From contig JAWKPL010000001.1 of assembly GCA_041390685.1 (NCBI GenBank), positions 806,001 to 870,000 of the forward strand: a stretch of DNA of 64,000 nt, read 5' to 3'. The translations under genes and the position numbers were made by a program. The notes beneath the pieces were generated by a model. That model did not search any database. It was not told the DNA's origin and was given only the letters and a program-made list of their open reading frames with translations. Shown here one piece after another: positions 1 to 7,842 of this stretch; within the stretch, counting starts at the first letter, position 1; each line of letters opens with the position of its first letter. This stretch comes from JAIBBD01 sp041390685 (lineage in GTDB: Bacteria; Chloroflexota; Dehalococcoidia; UBA2979).

Positions 1-2
1 TC

Positions 3-614
3 GTACTCGAGTGCGCACACCTCGAACAGGCGTCGGAGCTCGCGTTCGCGCTGTGGGACCGGGCGCTGCCGCTGCGGGGGCTCGCGCTCCTCTCCAACGC
101 AGCAGCCGCGGCGGCCGGCCTGCCCGCGGCGCCGCACGTGCTCATCGAGGGCGTCGGGAGGGCGGCGGTCCTCCACCGGGTCGCGGATGCTGTGAAGACG
201 CAGGCGGCACTCCTGCACGCAGTCCGCGGCGTCGAGCCGGGCGACGCCCCATGGACGCAGCTTCGCACGCTCGCCGGCCCGCAGACGGGTTGCGTCGTCC
301 GGCTGGGTGTCCCCGCCTCGCGAGTTGCTGCCGCCGTCGAGGCGGCTTCCGAGGCTGGCTGCGTTGCCTGGGGCTATCTCGCCTCAGGCTCCGTGCTTGC
401 CACCGCGGCCTCGCTGGACACTTCGACCGTCGAGCGGCTTCGCGCGCACGCCGTCGAGGCCGGTGGCTTCCTCCAGATCGAGGCAGCCGATGCCTCGCTG
501 CGCGCCACCGCCGACCCGTTCGCCACGCCAGAACGCGACCTCGTACGGGCGCTGAAGGCGCAGTTCGACCCACGGGGGACGATCAACCGTGGTCGCTGGA
601 TGGAGGGCGTATGA
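3..614 (+). CDS. glcE: Glycolate oxidase FAD-binding subunit GlcE, C-terminal part (5' end outside window)
   Basis: The open frame runs in from the left edge, giving 203 visible residues without the FAD-binding N-terminal half. The C-terminus reads LKAQFDPRGTINRGRW, the usual end of GlcE/GlcD-type FAD-linked oxidases. GlcE works with GlcD and GlcF to oxidise glycolate to glyoxylate and pass electrons to the respiratory chain. The stop overlaps the next gene's start (ATGA at 611-614), indicating translational coupling with glcF. The identity is supported as much by the glcF neighbour as by the visible sequence. Confidence 0.85.
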   Translation, partial: VLECAHLEQASELAFALWDRALPLRGLALLSNAAAAAAGLPAAPHVLIEGVGRAAVLHRVADAVKTQAALLHAVRGVEPGDAPWTQLRTLAGPQTGCVVRLGVPASRVAAAVEAASEAGCVAWGYLASGSVLATAASLDTSTVERLRAHAVEAGGFLQIEAADASLRATADPFATPERDLVRALKAQFDPRGTINRGRWMEGV

Positions 615-1960
615 CCCCCGACGCCGTGCCGCTCGGGTTCGTGGGCGAAGACCGCCCGGCGCTGTCGGACCTGCAGAACTGCATCCATTGCGGCTTCTGT
701 CTGCCGGTCTGCCCCACGTACATCGCGACCGGGCAGGAGCTCGAGTCGCCGCGCGGCCGGCTGCACCTGATGCGGTCGGTCATCGAGGGGCGGGCCGACG
801 CCAGCGGTGCGCTGCTCGCGCACCTCGACCTCTGCCTGCAATGCCGCGCTTGCGAGACGGCGTGCCCCTCATCGGTGCCGTACGGCCGCATCATGGAGGA
901 CGCGCGCGCCTCCGCGATGGCGCGCGGCATCGCACGCCGCCCGCTGCGCTGGACCCTGCGAGCCGCCCTCCTCCGGCAGGTCGTCGCGCGGCCGCGCGTA
1001 CTCGGAGCGCTGTTCGCGCTCGGGCGCGCCTACACGCGCTCGGGCCTCCAGCGGAGGATCCGAGGACCATGGCGCGAGGCTGTCCCGCCGGCGCTGCGGG
1101 CGATCGAGGCACGTGCGCCGGTCCTCGACCAACCGCGATACCGCGAGATGGGCACGCTTGCACGGCCCGCGCAGCCGCGCACGCGCGTCGCGCTACTCCT
1201 CGGGTGCGTGCAGGGCGACCTGTATCCGAACGTGCACGAGGCGACCGTGCGGGTGCTCGAACGGCTGGGCTGCGAGGTCGTCGCGCCGCCCGGTCAGGCC
1301 TGCTGTGGCGCGCTCCATGCGCACGCTGGCGACGCGTCGGCCGCACGCGCGCTGGCACGGCGGAACATCGAGGCGTTCGAGGCCGCCGCCGTGGACGCCG
1401 TGATCGTGAACGCGGCCGGCTGCGGCGCGGCGATGAAGGAGTACGGCCGCTTGCTGAGGCACGACGATCTCTGGCGACCGCGCGCAGAGCGGTTCGCCGC
1501 GGGCGTGCGGGACGTGCTCGAGTTCGTAGCCTTGCGGCCACTCGGAGACCGCCTCGGGAGTCTCGATGTCGACGTGACCGTGCAGGACGCGTGCCACCTC
1601 GCGCACGCACAGGGCATCCGCGAAGCGCCCCGCGCGATCCTGCGCGCTATTCCGGGCCTGCGACTCCGTGAAATGCGCGCGCCCGACCGATGCTGCGGTG
1701 GCGCCGGCCTCTACACGCTGGTCCAGCGCGAGATGTCACAGCGCGTGCTCAACGCGAAGCTCGATGACATCGCGGGGACCGAAGCGGCGGTGGTCGCCAC
1801 CTCGAACCCGGGCTGCACACTTCAGATCGAGGGCGGGCTGATCGCGACCGGCGGTCCCGCCGTCGTGCGCCACGTGATCGAACTGCTCGATGAAGCCTAC
1901 CGGGCGGGTGAGGTCAGCCGCTCGCGACCCGCCACATGGAGCTCAACCGCGACTCATTGA
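611..1960 (+). CDS. glcF: Glycolate oxidase iron-sulfur subunit GlcF
   Basis: This 449-residue protein has two ferredoxin-type 4Fe-4S motifs near the N-terminus: CIHCGFCLPVC with Cys 24, 27, 30 and 34, and CLQCRACETAC about 50 residues later. Two CCG-type cysteine-rich domains follow (QACCGALHAH and DRCCGGAG). This is the GlcF/heterodisulfide-reductase-D layout. It carries electrons from the flavin subunits of glycolate oxidase towards quinone. The ATG is fixed by the ATGA overlap with glcE. The last roughly 16 codons overlap, tail to tail, the 3' end of the minus-strand gene that follows, so the C-terminus may have been lengthened by stop-codon loss. glcD would lie outside the window. Confidence 0.93.
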   Translation: MTPDAVPLGFVGEDRPALSDLQNCIHCGFCLPVCPTYIATGQELESPRGRLHLMRSVIEGRADASGALLAHLDLCLQCRACETACPSSVPYGRIMEDARASAMARGIARRPLRWTLRAALLRQVVARPRVLGALFALGRAYTRSGLQRRIRGPWREAVPPALRAIEARAPVLDQPRYREMGTLARPAQPRTRVALLLGCVQGDLYPNVHEATVRVLERLGCEVVAPPGQACCGALHAHAGDASAARALARRNIEAFEAAAVDAVIVNAAGCGAAMKEYGRLLRHDDLWRPRAERFAAGVRDVLEFVALRPLGDRLGSLDVDVTVQDACHLAHAQGIREAPRAILRAIPGLRLREMRAPDRCCGGAGLYTLVQREMSQRVLNAKLDDIAGTEAAVVATSNPGCTLQIEGGLIATGGPAVVRHVIELLDEAYRAGEVSRSRPATWSSTATH

Positions 1961-3506
1961 ACTCGAACGCGTCGAACTCGTAGCCGCGCACCTCGGGAGC
2001 GAGGGAGGCGTATTCGGGAGGCGCGGACAGCGGGAACATCGCCGGGCCCTGGTCGAGCAGTACCGTCTGCGCCTTGCGTGACTCCTCGGCCCGCTCGCGG
2101 GGATCGAGCGCGGCAAATACCGGCCGCAACGCGGTGTCGTACACCGGATCGGAGTATCCCCAGAGCGAGAAGTTCCCGGTGAGGCCGCCAGTCAGGTGGA
2201 GGCGAAGCCCCACATCGGGAGTCCGCAGGTCCTCGAGCTCGAACAGCGCCGCCTCGAAGTCGCCGGCGAAGAACAGGGGCGCCCAGTTGTCGGGCGGGAG
2301 CAGGTTCACACGGGGCGCCAGACCGGCTTCCCGCAGCTGCGCGTCCACCAGCTGAGCAACCGAGCGCATCGTCGTCGTGTTCGGGCCCTCGATGCCAAAC
2401 TCGAGCCCGGACCGCCCGGCGGCGTCGAGGAGTCTCCGGGCCTCGGCGACGTCCCGTTGGTACAGCGGGTGCTTCAGCAGGTCGGCTTCGGGCAGGGCGT
2501 CGCCCGCATGGGCCGGCCCCACGGGACCGCTCAGATACCCGGCGTCCACCCCGGCGATGGCGGTGCGGTCGAGGGCGAGTGAGATCGCCCGGCGCACCCT
2601 GACATCCTGAAACGCCGCCACGAAGCGCACGTTGCCGCCCGTCGGTCCCGACTTCTGCGGGAACAGGGAGAGACCAAGCCCTCGCATGCGCCTCGATGGA
2701 CGCTTGGAGACGGTGGCCCCGTCGCGGGCCCCCGCGGCGTCAGGCTGCGTGTCGCGCGCATGGACGCGCACGTCGAGCTCACCCGCCACGAACGCGGCAT
2801 CGAGGTCGCGGTCCCCAGGGGTGTCGGCCACCAGTAGACCCTCCAGCAGCGGCTGGGCCGAGCGGTGGAACAAGGGGTGGGCCGCCATCGCGAGACCGCC
2901 CGCATCGCGCTGCGTGGGCACGAACGGGCCGCTGCCGAGGCGCGCGTCGACTGCCTGGTACCGGATCTGAGAGCGCACACTGGCCAGCAGCGGGTCGGCA
3001 AGATAGTCGAAGAGCAGGTTGAACGGGGCCCGCAACCGCAGCACGACGGTCAGGATGTCGGGCGCCTCGACGCGGTCGATCACATTCGCGAAGAGGAACT
3101 CCCGGTCGGCCGCGCGCTCCTGAAAGTCGTGCTGCACATCCTGCGCCGTGAGAGCGGATGCGAGGTTCTGGCTGTCCGGGTGGAACCGCAGGTCCTCGCG
3201 TAGCTTGAATGTGACCGCGAGCGAGCCGTCGACGCGCGCCGACCGCGCGAGGTCGCCCGAGGCACGGCTGCGCCGCGGGTCAAACGCCACGAGCGTCGAG
3301 TACACAAGTCCTGCGGGCCCCGCTGGCGATGGGCTTCCAACGCCGGGCGCGAGACGCAACGTGCCGGATCGCTCCTTCTGTGACGGCGCCGCCGGGGCGT
3401 CACCCAGCAGGTCGCCGCCGCTGCAGGCCGCGAAGAGCGCGCCCATCGCGGAAGCACCGCCCAGGCGCAGCAATTCACGGCGACCGTACAGACGGGATAA
3501 GGACAT
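1914..3506 (-). CDS. ABC transporter solute-binding lipoprotein, family 5 (peptide/nickel type)
   Basis: This 530-residue protein starts with a twin-arginine-like segment (GRRELLRLGG) and a lipobox ending at Cys28 (ALFAAC), so it should be an exported lipoprotein. The body fits the SBP_bac_5 family: LREDLRFHPD near the front, FNLLFDYLADPLLASV, then RAISLALDRTAIA, the usual signature of dipeptide/oligopeptide/nickel binding proteins. No permease or ATPase gene is adjacent, so it is an orphan here and its ligand cannot be assigned. Its 3' end overlaps glcF by 47 bp. It is divergent from the Rieske-like gene at 3614. Confidence 0.85.
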   Translation of the reverse strand: MSLSRLYGRRELLRLGGASAMGALFAACSGGDLLGDAPAAPSQKERSGTLRLAPGVGSPSPAGPAGLVYSTLVAFDPRRSRASGDLARSARVDGSLAVTFKLREDLRFHPDSQNLASALTAQDVQHDFQERAADREFLFANVIDRVEAPDILTVVLRLRAPFNLLFDYLADPLLASVRSQIRYQAVDARLGSGPFVPTQRDAGGLAMAAHPLFHRSAQPLLEGLLVADTPGDRDLDAAFVAGELDVRVHARDTQPDAAGARDGATVSKRPSRRMRGLGLSLFPQKSGPTGGNVRFVAAFQDVRVRRAISLALDRTAIAGVDAGYLSGPVGPAHAGDALPEADLLKHPLYQRDVAEARRLLDAAGRSGLEFGIEGPNTTTMRSVAQLVDAQLREAGLAPRVNLLPPDNWAPLFFAGDFEAALFELEDLRTPDVGLRLHLTGGLTGNFSLWGYSDPVYDTALRPVFAALDPRERAEESRKAQTVLLDQGPAMFPLSAPPEYASLAPEVRGYEFDAFEFNESRLSSMWRVASG

Positions 3507-3613
3507 CGAAGCGATCGTCCCGTTTCGTGCTACTGGGTGGGCGGGACGCCATAGTACGGAGGCTGGCCACGGCCCGCTAGCCGCTGTACCGGCAGAGCGG
3601 CGACACTGGTGAT

Positions 3614-4171
3614 ATGGACGAGCAGAGTGAGGCGCGCCGGTCGCGGAGCACCGTAAAGGTGCTCGGCGGTGTAGCGCTCACCGTCATCGTCGGGCTCGTC
3701 GCCGTCGCTGGATGCCTCTCGCTCGTCGTTTCGAGCACACCGCCGCACACGCTCGAAGTCCCACAGGGCGAGCTGACGGTCGGGGCACCGCGGTTTTACG
3801 CTCAGCCGAGCTTCGGCGCGGACTCCTCCGGGAGGACGTTTGGCGTGTGGCTCCTGGTCCCGGAGACGGGGAGCACCCGCGCCTTCCTGTCACAGGATCC
3901 TGGGAATCGCTGTTACGTAAACTGGCGCGGCGAACTCGCCGTCGAGGGCCAGACCGGGGTGTTCATCGAAACGTGCGACGGGACCGCCTACGCACCCGAC
4001 GGCGCAGTGCTATCAGGCAACGCGCCGCGGGGGCTCGACGCCTTCGACGTCGAGGTGACCGCGACCGTCATCGTGGTGGATCTTGAGCGTGTCATGCTCG
4101 GCCAATGCCGGGATGAGGGAGACACCGGAGACTGCTCGTCGCCAGGACAACCCCGGTACGAGACGCGCTAG
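3614..4171 (+). CDS. Membrane-anchored Rieske-fold-like protein lacking cluster ligands
   Basis: The protein has 185 residues: a short charged N-terminus, one hydrophobic segment at about residues 14-40, then an extracytoplasmic domain. The domain's second half (TGVFIETCDGTAYAPDG, then SGNAPRGLDAFDVEV) has the rhythm of the Rieske C-terminal motif, where functional proteins read CHGS...GPAPRPL. Here the histidine is replaced (CDGT), and the first ligand motif is reduced to a single cysteine (NRCYVNW). It probably keeps a Rieske-like fold, perhaps with a Cys-Cys pair, but cannot bind a 2Fe-2S cluster. Family placement is my inference from motif spacing, and no function is known. Nothing in the neighbouring genes suggests a cytochrome bc partner. 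Confidence 0.6.
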   Translation: MDEQSEARRSRSTVKVLGGVALTVIVGLVAVAGCLSLVVSSTPPHTLEVPQGELTVGAPRFYAQPSFGADSSGRTFGVWLLVPETGSTRAFLSQDPGNRCYVNWRGELAVEGQTGVFIETCDGTAYAPDGAVLSGNAPRGLDAFDVEVTATVIVVDLERVMLGQCRDEGDTGDCSSPGQPRYETR

Positions 4172-4204
4172 CGAACTGACATCGACCCGTCGGGCGAGAA
4201 GCCG

Positions 4205-4540
4205 CTACCAGATGCCGAGCATCATCTTGACCTCTTCCGATGCCATGGTCTTTGGGTCCCAGGGCGGATCCCAGACGAGGTTCACCTCGACGTCTTCGAC
4301 GCCGTCCATCTGCGTGAGCATGTGGTACGCCTGGCCCTGGATCATCGGGCCGACGGGACAGCCCGGTGACGTCAGCGTGAGGTCGATCGTCACGAGGCCC
4401 TCGTCGTCAATATCGACGTGGTAGACGAGGCCCAGGTCCACGATGCTCATGCGCAGTTCAGGGTCCTGGATCTGGCGCACGACCTCCCATAGCTCCTCGA
4501 CGCTCGGGCGCGCTTCGGTCGTCGTGTCGGTGTCGGCCAT
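4205..4540 (-). CDS. sufT: SufT/MIP18-family Fe-S assembly factor (DUF59)
   Basis: This 111-residue DUF59 protein contains the family signature VDLGLVYHVDID and TSPGCPVGPMI with its conserved cysteine. SufT proteins help mature iron-sulfur proteins at the end of SUF operons. Of two adjacent in-frame starts (GTG 4543 and ATG 4540), the ATG is preferred because the AGGAG at about 4547-4551 lies six bases ahead of it. It overlaps the sufU stop by one base. It is the last gene of the SUF operon, followed by the convergent Rieske-like gene. Confidence 0.92.
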   Translation of the reverse strand: MADTDTTTEARPSVEELWEVVRQIQDPELRMSIVDLGLVYHVDIDDEGLVTIDLTLTSPGCPVGPMIQGQAYHMLTQMDGVEDVEVNLVWDPPWDPKTMASEEVKMMLGIW

Positions 4541-5010
4541 CACTGGCTCCTTTCGTCCGTCGTCACAGCGACGCGGGCGGTATCGTTGGACAGCGCCTGC
4601 TCAAGGGTCTTCCACGCGAGCGAGGCGCATTTCACGCGCAGGGGGAACTTCGCGACGCCGACGAGCGCCTCGATGTCGCCGTACTCGTCGCCGAGGGGCT
4701 CACCCTCGACCATCATGCGCTGGAACGCCTCTATCCCATCGCGCGCCTCATCGACCGTGCGTCCCTTCACGTACTCGGTCATCATCGAGGCCGAAGCCTG
4801 CGAGATGGAGCACCCGTTTCCGTCGAAGGCGATATCGACGATCCGACCATCGTCGACGGTCACATCGAGCGTGATCTGGTCGCCGCAGAGCGGGTTCGCC
4901 CCATCCGCCGAGCAGGACGCCGCCGCGCCGAGCCGTCCGCGGTTCCTCGGGCTGCGGTAGTGATCGAGGAGGATGTCCCGGTACAGCTCTTCGAGGTCAG
5001 ACGCGGGCAT
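4540..5010 (-). CDS. sufU: SufU zinc-dependent sulfur-transfer protein
   Basis: This 156-residue IscU-fold protein carries the three conserved cysteines in NPLCGDQI, GNGCSISQAS and VKCASLAW. The stretch between the first two matches SufU rather than scaffold IscU. SufU accepts persulfide sulfur from SufS and passes it to the SufBCD scaffold. The start at 5010 (MPASDLEELY) is chosen because homologues begin there; it overlaps the sufS stop by 14 bp. A longer in-frame start at 5055 exists but lies inside sufS. It is coupled to sufS upstream and sufT downstream. Confidence 0.94.
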   Translation of the reverse strand: MPASDLEELYRDILLDHYRSPRNRGRLGAAASCSADGANPLCGDQITLDVTVDDGRIVDIAFDGNGCSISQASASMMTEYVKGRTVDEARDGIEAFQRMMVEGEPLGDEYGDIEALVGVAKFPLRVKCASLAWKTLEQALSNDTARVAVTTDERSQ

Positions 5011-6280
5011 GACCGAAGAACCTCGCTGCTTCCGCGATCGCCTCGGCAAGCGCATCCACCTCGCCGGGGGTGTTGTAGATGTAGAACGACGCGCGCGCAG
5101 TGGCGGGGATGTTGAGATGCGTCATCACGGGCTGTGCGCAGTGGTGCCCGGTGCGGATAGCGACCCCGTGCGTGTCGAGGACCTGACCGATGTCATGCGG
5201 GTGCAGCCCCTCAACCCCGAACGAGACGACGCCGCCACGCTGGTCCAGGTCAGTGGGGCCGTATAGCGTGATCCCGGGCAGGTCGACCAGCTTCGTCACG
5301 GCGTACTCGAGGAGCTCTCGCTCATGCCGGCGGACCTTGTCCATGCCGAACGCCTGCAGGTAGTCGATCGCCTTGCCGAACGCGATGACGTCGGCGATGT
5401 TCGGCGTCCCCGCCTCGAACTTGTACGGCACCTCGTTCCAGGTCGACTGCTCCATGGAGACGGTGAGGATCATGTCCCCACCGCCCAGGAACGGCGGCAT
5501 CGCTTCGAGCAGCTCTCGGCGGCCCCAGAGGACGCCCACGCCGGTCGGTCCAAGCATCTTGTGCGCCGAGAACGCGAGGAAGTCAGCACCGAGGGCACGC
5601 ACGTCGGTCGGCAGGTGCGGCACGCTCTGCGCGCCGTCCACCAGCACGACTGCCCCGTGGCGGTGCGCCAGCTCGATCAGCTCTTCGAGCGGCACGATCG
5701 TGCCGAGGGCGTTCGACATCTGCGTGATCGCGAGCAGCTTGGTGCGCGGGCCGATGAGCCGGCGCGCCTCATCGAGGTCGAGCGTGCCGTCGTCATGCAT
5801 CGGGATATATCGCAGCACGATGCCGCGCTCGTCGCGCAGCATCTGCCACGGGACGATGTTCGAGTGGTGCTCGATCTCCGAGATGACGACCTCGTCGCCT
5901 TCCTCGAGGAACGTCCGTCCATACGAGTGGGCGACGAGATTGATCGACTCGGTGGTGTTGCGGGTGAAGACGATCTCGGAGGAGTGGGCCGCGTTGATGA
6001 ACGCGCGCACCTTCTCCCGAGCGCCCTCGTACGCGTCTGTGGCCTCCTGGGAGAGCGTGTGCACGCCTCGATGGATGTTCGCGTTGAAGTCACGATAGTA
6101 CCGCGTGATCTCAGCGATCACCTGGACCGGCTTCTGCGACGTGGCGGCGTTGTCGAGGTAGACGAGCGGACGGCCGTTCACCTCGCGGCGCAGCACCGGG
6201 AAGTCCCGGCGGATCGACTCGAGATCGAACTCGCGCTGGCCGTTCGCGGCGTCGGGGTCGTAGACGTGGGGCGCAGTCAT
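4997..6280 (-). CDS. sufS: SUF-type cysteine desulfurase SufS
   Basis: This 427-residue PLP enzyme (group II, SufS/CsdA type) has the PLP lysine in FSAHKMLGPTG and the persulfide cysteine in RTGHHCAQPVM. It releases sulfur from cysteine as an enzyme-bound persulfide that SufU takes up. The N-terminal LVYLDNAATSQKP block is also diagnostic. Its ATG overlaps the Rieske ferredoxin stop by four bases. A second desulfurase, of the IscS type, is encoded at 38703. Confidence 0.96.
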   Translation of the reverse strand: MTAPHVYDPDAANGQREFDLESIRRDFPVLRREVNGRPLVYLDNAATSQKPVQVIAEITRYYRDFNANIHRGVHTLSQEATDAYEGAREKVRAFINAAHSSEIVFTRNTTESINLVAHSYGRTFLEEGDEVVISEIEHHSNIVPWQMLRDERGIVLRYIPMHDDGTLDLDEARRLIGPRTKLLAITQMSNALGTIVPLEELIELAHRHGAVVLVDGAQSVPHLPTDVRALGADFLAFSAHKMLGPTGVGVLWGRRELLEAMPPFLGGGDMILTVSMEQSTWNEVPYKFEAGTPNIADVIAFGKAIDYLQAFGMDKVRRHERELLEYAVTKLVDLPGITLYGPTDLDQRGGVVSFGVEGLHPHDIGQVLDTHGVAIRTGHHCAQPVMTHLNIPATARASFYIYNTPGEVDALAEAIAEAARFFGHARV

Positions 6281-6600
6281 GGGGAACGGGCTCCCTCACA
6301 GTCGATGTACACCTCACCGCCGTCCACGGTGACCGGGTAGGAGTGCACGCTGCGCACGGCGGGCAGCGTGAGCACCCGGCCGGTGCGGGCATCGAAGGCG
6401 GCGCCGTGACGAGGACAGATGATGCGGTCGCCTCGCAGGCTGCCCTCGCCGAGCGGGCCGTTGTCGTGTGTGCAACGGTTGTCGATGGCGTACAGCGTGC
6501 CGTCGATGTTGCTGACGGCGAGCGAGCGCGCTCCGCATTCCACGACCCGGACCTCGCCGGCCGGGATCTCGGACGCGCTCGCCACGCGATCAATGGTCAC
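6277..6600 (-). CDS. Rieske-type [2Fe-2S] ferredoxin of the SUF operon
   Basis: This 107-residue protein has both Rieske ligand motifs intact: C-x-H in NRCTHDNGPL and C-x2-H in ICPRHGAAF. It is a soluble single-domain ferredoxin with no signal peptide. Its location between sufD and sufS, with four-base overlaps at both ends, suggests it supplies electrons to cluster assembly or acts as an early client. Such Rieske genes are recurrent in SUF operons of high-GC bacteria. Its exact role is not settled. Confidence 0.9.
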   Translation of the reverse strand: MTIDRVASASEIPAGEVRVVECGARSLAVSNIDGTLYAIDNRCTHDNGPLGEGSLRGDRIICPRHGAAFDARTGRVLTLPAVRSVHSYPVTVDGGEVYIDCEGARSP

Positions 6601-7814
6601 AGTTCCGCCGTCTGGAGCTTTGCGAACACGCGCGCCTCGAGTTCCTCGCTGAAGCCCTCGAGCGGCAACTCGCCGACCACCGACTGGAAGAAGCCCGCCA
6701 CGAGCAGCTGCAACGCCTGACGACGGTCGAGGCCGCGGCTCTCGAGGTAGAACAGCGCGTCTCGGTCGACCGGGCCGACGGTGGCGCCGTGGCCACAGCG
6801 CACGACGTCGGCCGTCAGAATCTCAAGCACAGGGTCGGAGTCGGCCTTCGCTGAGCCCGACAGGAGCAAGTTCTTGTTCTCCTGATTGGCGTTCGCTCCC
6901 TGAGCGCCCTCGCCCACCCGCGTGATCCCGTAATACACAGAACGTGAGGCGCCGGCGAGCGCGGACTTCACCTCGACCTCCGAGGTCGTGCGCGGGCCGA
7001 TGTGGTCCTGCAGTGTCACGAAGTCGAAGTGCTGGTCAGCGTTGCCGAGCGCGACGGCACGGATGACCGATGTCGCGCCTTCGCCTTCGAGCAGCACCTC
7101 CACGGTCTGCTTCAGCAGCTGCGCGCCCATCGCCACGGACGCGACCTGCAGGTCAGCGTCCTTCGCGAGGCGAGCGCGGAGCCACGTGAAGTCGCGGGTG
7201 GCCTCGCCCCACTGGTCGTCCAGGAGCAGCTTCACGCGCGACGCCTGCTCAGCGACGACCTCGACAACACCCATCGTGAGCAACGGGGCTGCGCCGGACC
7301 GCATGCGGAGCACGATGGTCACCTCGCCGCGCTCCTCGGCGACCACGAGCAACCGCGGGTAGACCGCAGCGCCGTCGAGGGCGGACGCGTCGACGGTGAC
7401 CACGACCGGCTGGTCGAACGCCTGTCCGCGCGGCGTATGCACGAGCACGCCGTCTTCCCACTGCGCCGCGTTGGCAGCGATGAACTTCCCCTCCGTCGTC
7501 GCGACAACGGAGCCGAGGCACTCGCGGACGACCTCGGATGAGGCGTCGGTGAGGCGGCCGGCGAAGCCGCCCGCGGGCGCCGCGCCTTCGACGGTGACCG
7601 TCGCCCGCGCAGGCAGGAACGTCTCGAGGTCCAGACCCTGCAGGTCGGTATAACGCCACGGACGCAGCGCGGGCGTCGGCATTGGCAGCGCCGAGCAGGC
7701 GCGAGCCGCTTCCGCGCGAGCGTCCTGCAGCCACTGCGGTTCGCCGCGCTCCCGCGAGGCGGCGGCGACCTGGGATTCCGTGTAGCGCTCGGCGGTGGCC
7801 GTGCGTTCAGTCAT
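6597..7814 (-). CDS. sufD: Fe-S assembly scaffold subunit SufD
   Basis: This 405-residue SufD has the right-handed beta-helix core typical of SufB/SufD and the C-terminal signature ADVVRCGHGATVGPVDRDALFY, followed by ESRGLDRRQALQLLVAGFF. SufD pairs with SufB on the SufC ATPase dimer to build 4Fe-4S clusters, and SufD is linked to iron entry. It follows sufB after 28 bp and overlaps the ferredoxin start by four bases. Confidence 0.95.
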   Translation of the reverse strand: MTERTATAERYTESQVAAASRERGEPQWLQDARAEAARACSALPMPTPALRPWRYTDLQGLDLETFLPARATVTVEGAAPAGGFAGRLTDASSEVVRECLGSVVATTEGKFIAANAAQWEDGVLVHTPRGQAFDQPVVVTVDASALDGAAVYPRLLVVAEERGEVTIVLRMRSGAAPLLTMGVVEVVAEQASRVKLLLDDQWGEATRDFTWLRARLAKDADLQVASVAMGAQLLKQTVEVLLEGEGATSVIRAVALGNADQHFDFVTLQDHIGPRTTSEVEVKSALAGASRSVYYGITRVGEGAQGANANQENKNLLLSGSAKADSDPVLEILTADVVRCGHGATVGPVDRDALFYLESRGLDRRQALQLLVAGFFQSVVGELPLEGFSEELEARVFAKLQTAEL

Positions 7815-7842
7815 GAATGTGTCCTCGAATCCGTTGACGGCG

